A DNA stretch of 64,000 nucleotides from Sphingomonas albertensis (GTDB taxonomy: Bacteria; Pseudomonadota; Alphaproteobacteria; Sphingomonadales; Sphingomonadaceae): the NCBI RefSeq assembly GCF_014358075.1, contig NZ_JACONT010000010.1, positions 47,734 through 111,733 of the forward strand, written 5' to 3'. The notes beneath the pieces are model-generated. The model saw only the letters and a list, made by a program, of their open reading frames with translations. It did not search any database and was not told the DNA's origin. This document shows positions 62,025-64,000 of the stretch, piece by piece (within the stretch, counting starts at the first letter, position 1; each line of letters begins with the position of its first letter). The position numbers were made by a program, and so were the translations under genes.

Positions 62025-62629
62025 GTCATCGCTTCGAGATAGGGCCGGATCACCGATTGGACCCGATCGAGCTGGGCATAACGGTAGATCGCATTGAGGT
62101 CCGGCCGGGGCCGGGACTTCATGAAATCGCGCAGAGCCTCGACCGCCACGTCGATACCGATCTTATTACGGTGCTTGAAGCAGTCGGCGACGGTCTTGGC
62201 CGGCACGGTGATGGGCACGGGAACGCCGTCGATGAGGTGTGTCTCCACGCCCGCTGTCAGCCCTTCGCCGCTCGCCCGGACGATCTTGAGCGCCACCGAC
62301 GGGTTGACCGGTGCCCAGTTCTTTTGGCCGAGCATCATCCATACCGCATGGGGGGTCTGCGTGGTCAGCTCGTGGAACTGCAGCGCGGAGAGCAGGCAGA
62401 TGATTCCGCGAGGCTGGATGCGTACGGCCTCGGCCAGGCTCGCCGCACTGTCGACGTCAGCATCGGCCAGCTTGTAGAGTCCGCGGCCGACCTGCTGGAG
62501 GACGCCTTCATCCCGCAGCCTTTGCAGGGTTGCCCGCGTGACGCCGACCGCGTCGAAATCGCGGCCGCGTGCGATGCCGCGGTGACGGACGACCTGCAGG
62601 GCCCGTTCTCGATGGGTCGTCATTTCCAT
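62021..62629 (-). CDS. abiEi: AbiEi-type antitoxin and regulator
   Basis: About 202 residues from ATG 62629 (ATG 62623 also possible). N-terminal winged helix THRERALQVVRHRGIARGRDFDAVGVTRATLQRLRDEGVLQQVGRGLYKL, then the AbiEi domain (LAEAVRIQPRGIICLLSALQFHELTTQTPHAVWMML). It binds DNA to repress the operon and neutralises AbiEii. First gene of the pair; promoter side holds an inverted repeat. Confidence 0.9.
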   Translation of the reverse strand: MEMTTHRERALQVVRHRGIARGRDFDAVGVTRATLQRLRDEGVLQQVGRGLYKLADADVDSAASLAEAVRIQPRGIICLLSALQFHELTTQTPHAVWMMLGQKNWAPVNPSVALKIVRASGEGLTAGVETHLIDGVPVPITVPAKTVADCFKHRNKIGIDVAVEALRDFMKSRPRPDLNAIYRYAQLDRVQSVIRPYLEAMT

Positions 62630-62636
62630 GCGGCCT

Positions 62637-62682
62637 GATATAAGTCCTCGGTATTTACATGCAATGACCAAGACTTTGTATC
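62637..62682. promoter_or_regulatory. Candidate AbiEi operator
   Basis: GATATAAGTC (62637-62646) and GACTTTGTATC (62672-62682) form an imperfect inverted repeat separated by 25 bases, beginning 8 bases before the antitoxin ATG. AbiEi is known to bind such inverted repeats and repress its own operon cooperatively. Confidence 0.5.
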
Positions 62683-63130
62683 ATTTCGTCGGCCGCGCCA
62701 TGGCTCGTCCTTAGCCACTGACGCGTGGGGAATGCTTTCCCCTGACGGCTAGCCGAGGTCTGGCCGTACCCCTTCTGCGGGGCCTGCCCCCGCAACGACC
62801 CGGATGGCACGCGGAATCAACAGAGCGCACACTGCCAGCTTCTGGCGAAGCCGGTCAGGGTGCGCGCGTTTTGATGACCGCGTTGCACTCTTGCTCTGCC
62901 CGGAGGGCGCGGCAAGGGTGCGTTTCTGTGGCGCCGCGAGCGGCGCGGCTGCTTGGGGCTCTGCCCCAGGCGCCCTTCGGATCGTCTTCCGCCCAGCTTC
63001 CTCCGCTTCGCTCCGTGCAGCCGGTTCCCCGCGAAGCCGCCCCTCCGTTTGCACCCCCGGTCTCGCCGACGGGCAGGGGTTCAGGCGCGTGCAGCAGCTG
63101 CGCTGAACCCCAGCACGGAAAGGAAGGACC
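62683..63130. other. Intergenic region of plasmid-backbone type
   Basis: 448 bases, GC-rich with short hairpins such as GGGGC-TCT-GCCCC near 62955 and GGGG/CCCC near 62775. I see no gene; frames lack family features. It precedes DUF932, and AAGGAAGGACC gives a ribosome site. Confidence 0.4.
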
Positions 63131-64000
63131 ATGCATCACCAACTTGCCACTCGTTTCGGCCGCAACGCCCACCAGATCAGCGGCCGGGAGCCGCTCGACA
63201 ATGAGGCGCTCTATCGCCACGTTCCCTCGATCTTCGCCCGTGAGGCGCATGACAGCCGATCGGACCGCTACGTCTATGTGCCCACGATCGATATCGTGGA
63301 GGGCCTACGGCGCGAGGGATGGCTCCCGTTCTTCGCGGTACAGTCGGTTCCCCGCGACGGCTCCCGACACGGCCACGCCAAGCATATGCTGCGCCTGCGC
63401 CGGGATGACGGTATAGGGAAGCCCGAGGCTGCTGAGGTCATTATCGTCAACAGCCATGACGGAACCTCCGCCTATCAGATGTTCGCGGGCATGCTGCGGT
63501 TCGTCTGCACCAACAGCATGATTGCCGGCGAGCGCTTCGAGGAAGTCCGCGTTCCGCACAAAGGCAACATTCAGGACGATATCATCGAAGGCGTGTTCAC
63601 CGTCGCCGAAGATTTCCCGCGCCTGATCGATGCGTCCGAGCAGATGAAGGCGACCCAGCTTTCCGAGGCCGAACAGCGCTTGCTCGGCGAGGTGAGCCTT
63701 GTTGCCCGCTACGGCGAGGACGAGGCTCCACTGCGCCCCGAGCAGATCATCGCGCCGCGTCGCCGCGAAGATGTCGGCCGCAGCCTGTGGAGCACGTTCA
63801 ACGTCATTCAGGAGAATGTGGTTCGTGGCGGATTGCAGGGCCGCAGGCGCACCGCCGAGGGCCGTATCCGCCGCGCCCAGACCCGCGCGATCAACGGCAT
63901 CGATCAGAATGTGACGCTCAACCGCGCGCTGTGGACGCTGGCCGAGGGGATGCAGCGATTGAAGGCGGGGGTGGGGGGGGGGGGCGCGGCACACCAGCGC
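63131..64000 (+). CDS. DUF932 domain protein, 3' end beyond the window
   Basis: ATG 63131 with AAGGA upstream; reading runs off the window after 290 codons. ISGREPLDNEALYRHVPSIFAREAHDSRSDRYVYVPT and the block MFAGMLRFVCTNSMIAGERFEEVRVPHKGN are the DUF932 signature. DUF932 proteins are found on conjugative plasmids and phages, often near ParB or ArdC; function unknown, possibly anti-restriction or plasmid maintenance. The last codons read through a 12-G run and are suspicious. Confidence 0.85.
   Translation, partial: MHHQLATRFGRNAHQISGREPLDNEALYRHVPSIFAREAHDSRSDRYVYVPTIDIVEGLRREGWLPFFAVQSVPRDGSRHGHAKHMLRLRRDDGIGKPEAAEVIIVNSHDGTSAYQMFAGMLRFVCTNSMIAGERFEEVRVPHKGNIQDDIIEGVFTVAEDFPRLIDASEQMKATQLSEAEQRLLGEVSLVARYGEDEAPLRPEQIIAPRRREDVGRSLWSTFNVIQENVVRGGLQGRRRTAEGRIRRAQTRAINGIDQNVTLNRALWTLAEGMQRLKAGVGGGGAAHQR

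Noticed and set aside
1..64000. CRISPR arrays, rRNA and tRNA genes
   Set aside because: No regularly spaced direct repeats of 25-40 bases and no tRNA- or rRNA-like blocks were noticed by eye. A tRNAscan-SE or CRISPR-finder run was not possible.

Overview
The window looks like accessory DNA from an alphaproteobacterium of the Sphingomonadaceae, most likely Sphingomonas. The evidence is GC-rich coding sequence, two large TonB-dependent receptors with IVVTG-type plugs, a TorF-like putative porin, a MipA/OmpV protein, a DUF465 leader gene and several HxlR regulators. No rRNA, tRNA, CRISPR array or core housekeeping operon was seen. The right end (AbiE toxin-antitoxin pair and a DUF932 protein) has plasmid character, so the window may be a plasmid, a chromid or a chromosomal island.

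Layout. 0-10 kb: small secreted proteins of unknown function, an IS110 remnant, a guanidinium-type SMR exporter behind a mini-ykkC (guanidine-II) riboswitch candidate, and a periplasmic M48 protease. 10-18 kb: an MFS transporter, a TerC family protein, MipA, and two copies of an undescribed leader-RNA-like element. Each copy precedes a DUF465 gene; the first gene is broken and the second intact. 18-28 kb: a GAF-PAS-GGDEF protein, more secreted or membrane proteins, an HPP protein broken by a frameshift, a CPA2 antiporter, a DUF3617-membrane-PH-like fusion with a SHOCT partner, and a general-stress flavin-type protein. 28-35 kb: an ABC ATPase, two DUF3526 permeases and a TonB receptor in one direction. 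35-42 kb: a scrap yard of IS1182 and M14-peptidase fragments around a LysR-SDR-DoxX-flavodoxin module, followed by several lightly damaged genes. 42-50 kb: detoxification or redox genes beside HxlR and TetR regulators, ending with an FAD monooxygenase and a TetR repressor that share a twin palindromic operator. 50-51.5 kb: a serine recombinase with a res-like site and flanking inverted repeats. 51.5-59 kb: an MFS-ROK-TonB receptor-GDPD-GDPD operon, probably for phosphodiester scavenging. 59-64 kb: a CYTH gene cut by a truncated IS3 element, an AbiE pair and a DUF932 gene running off the window.

The most novel signals are the duplicated leader element with DUF465, the twin operator, the DUF3617-PH-like/SHOCT pair, the shared domain of two secreted proteins, and the GDPD locus. 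Many genes differ from an intact form by one base (start loss, in-frame stop, frameshift). This is either real decay or sequence error, and raw reads would decide.
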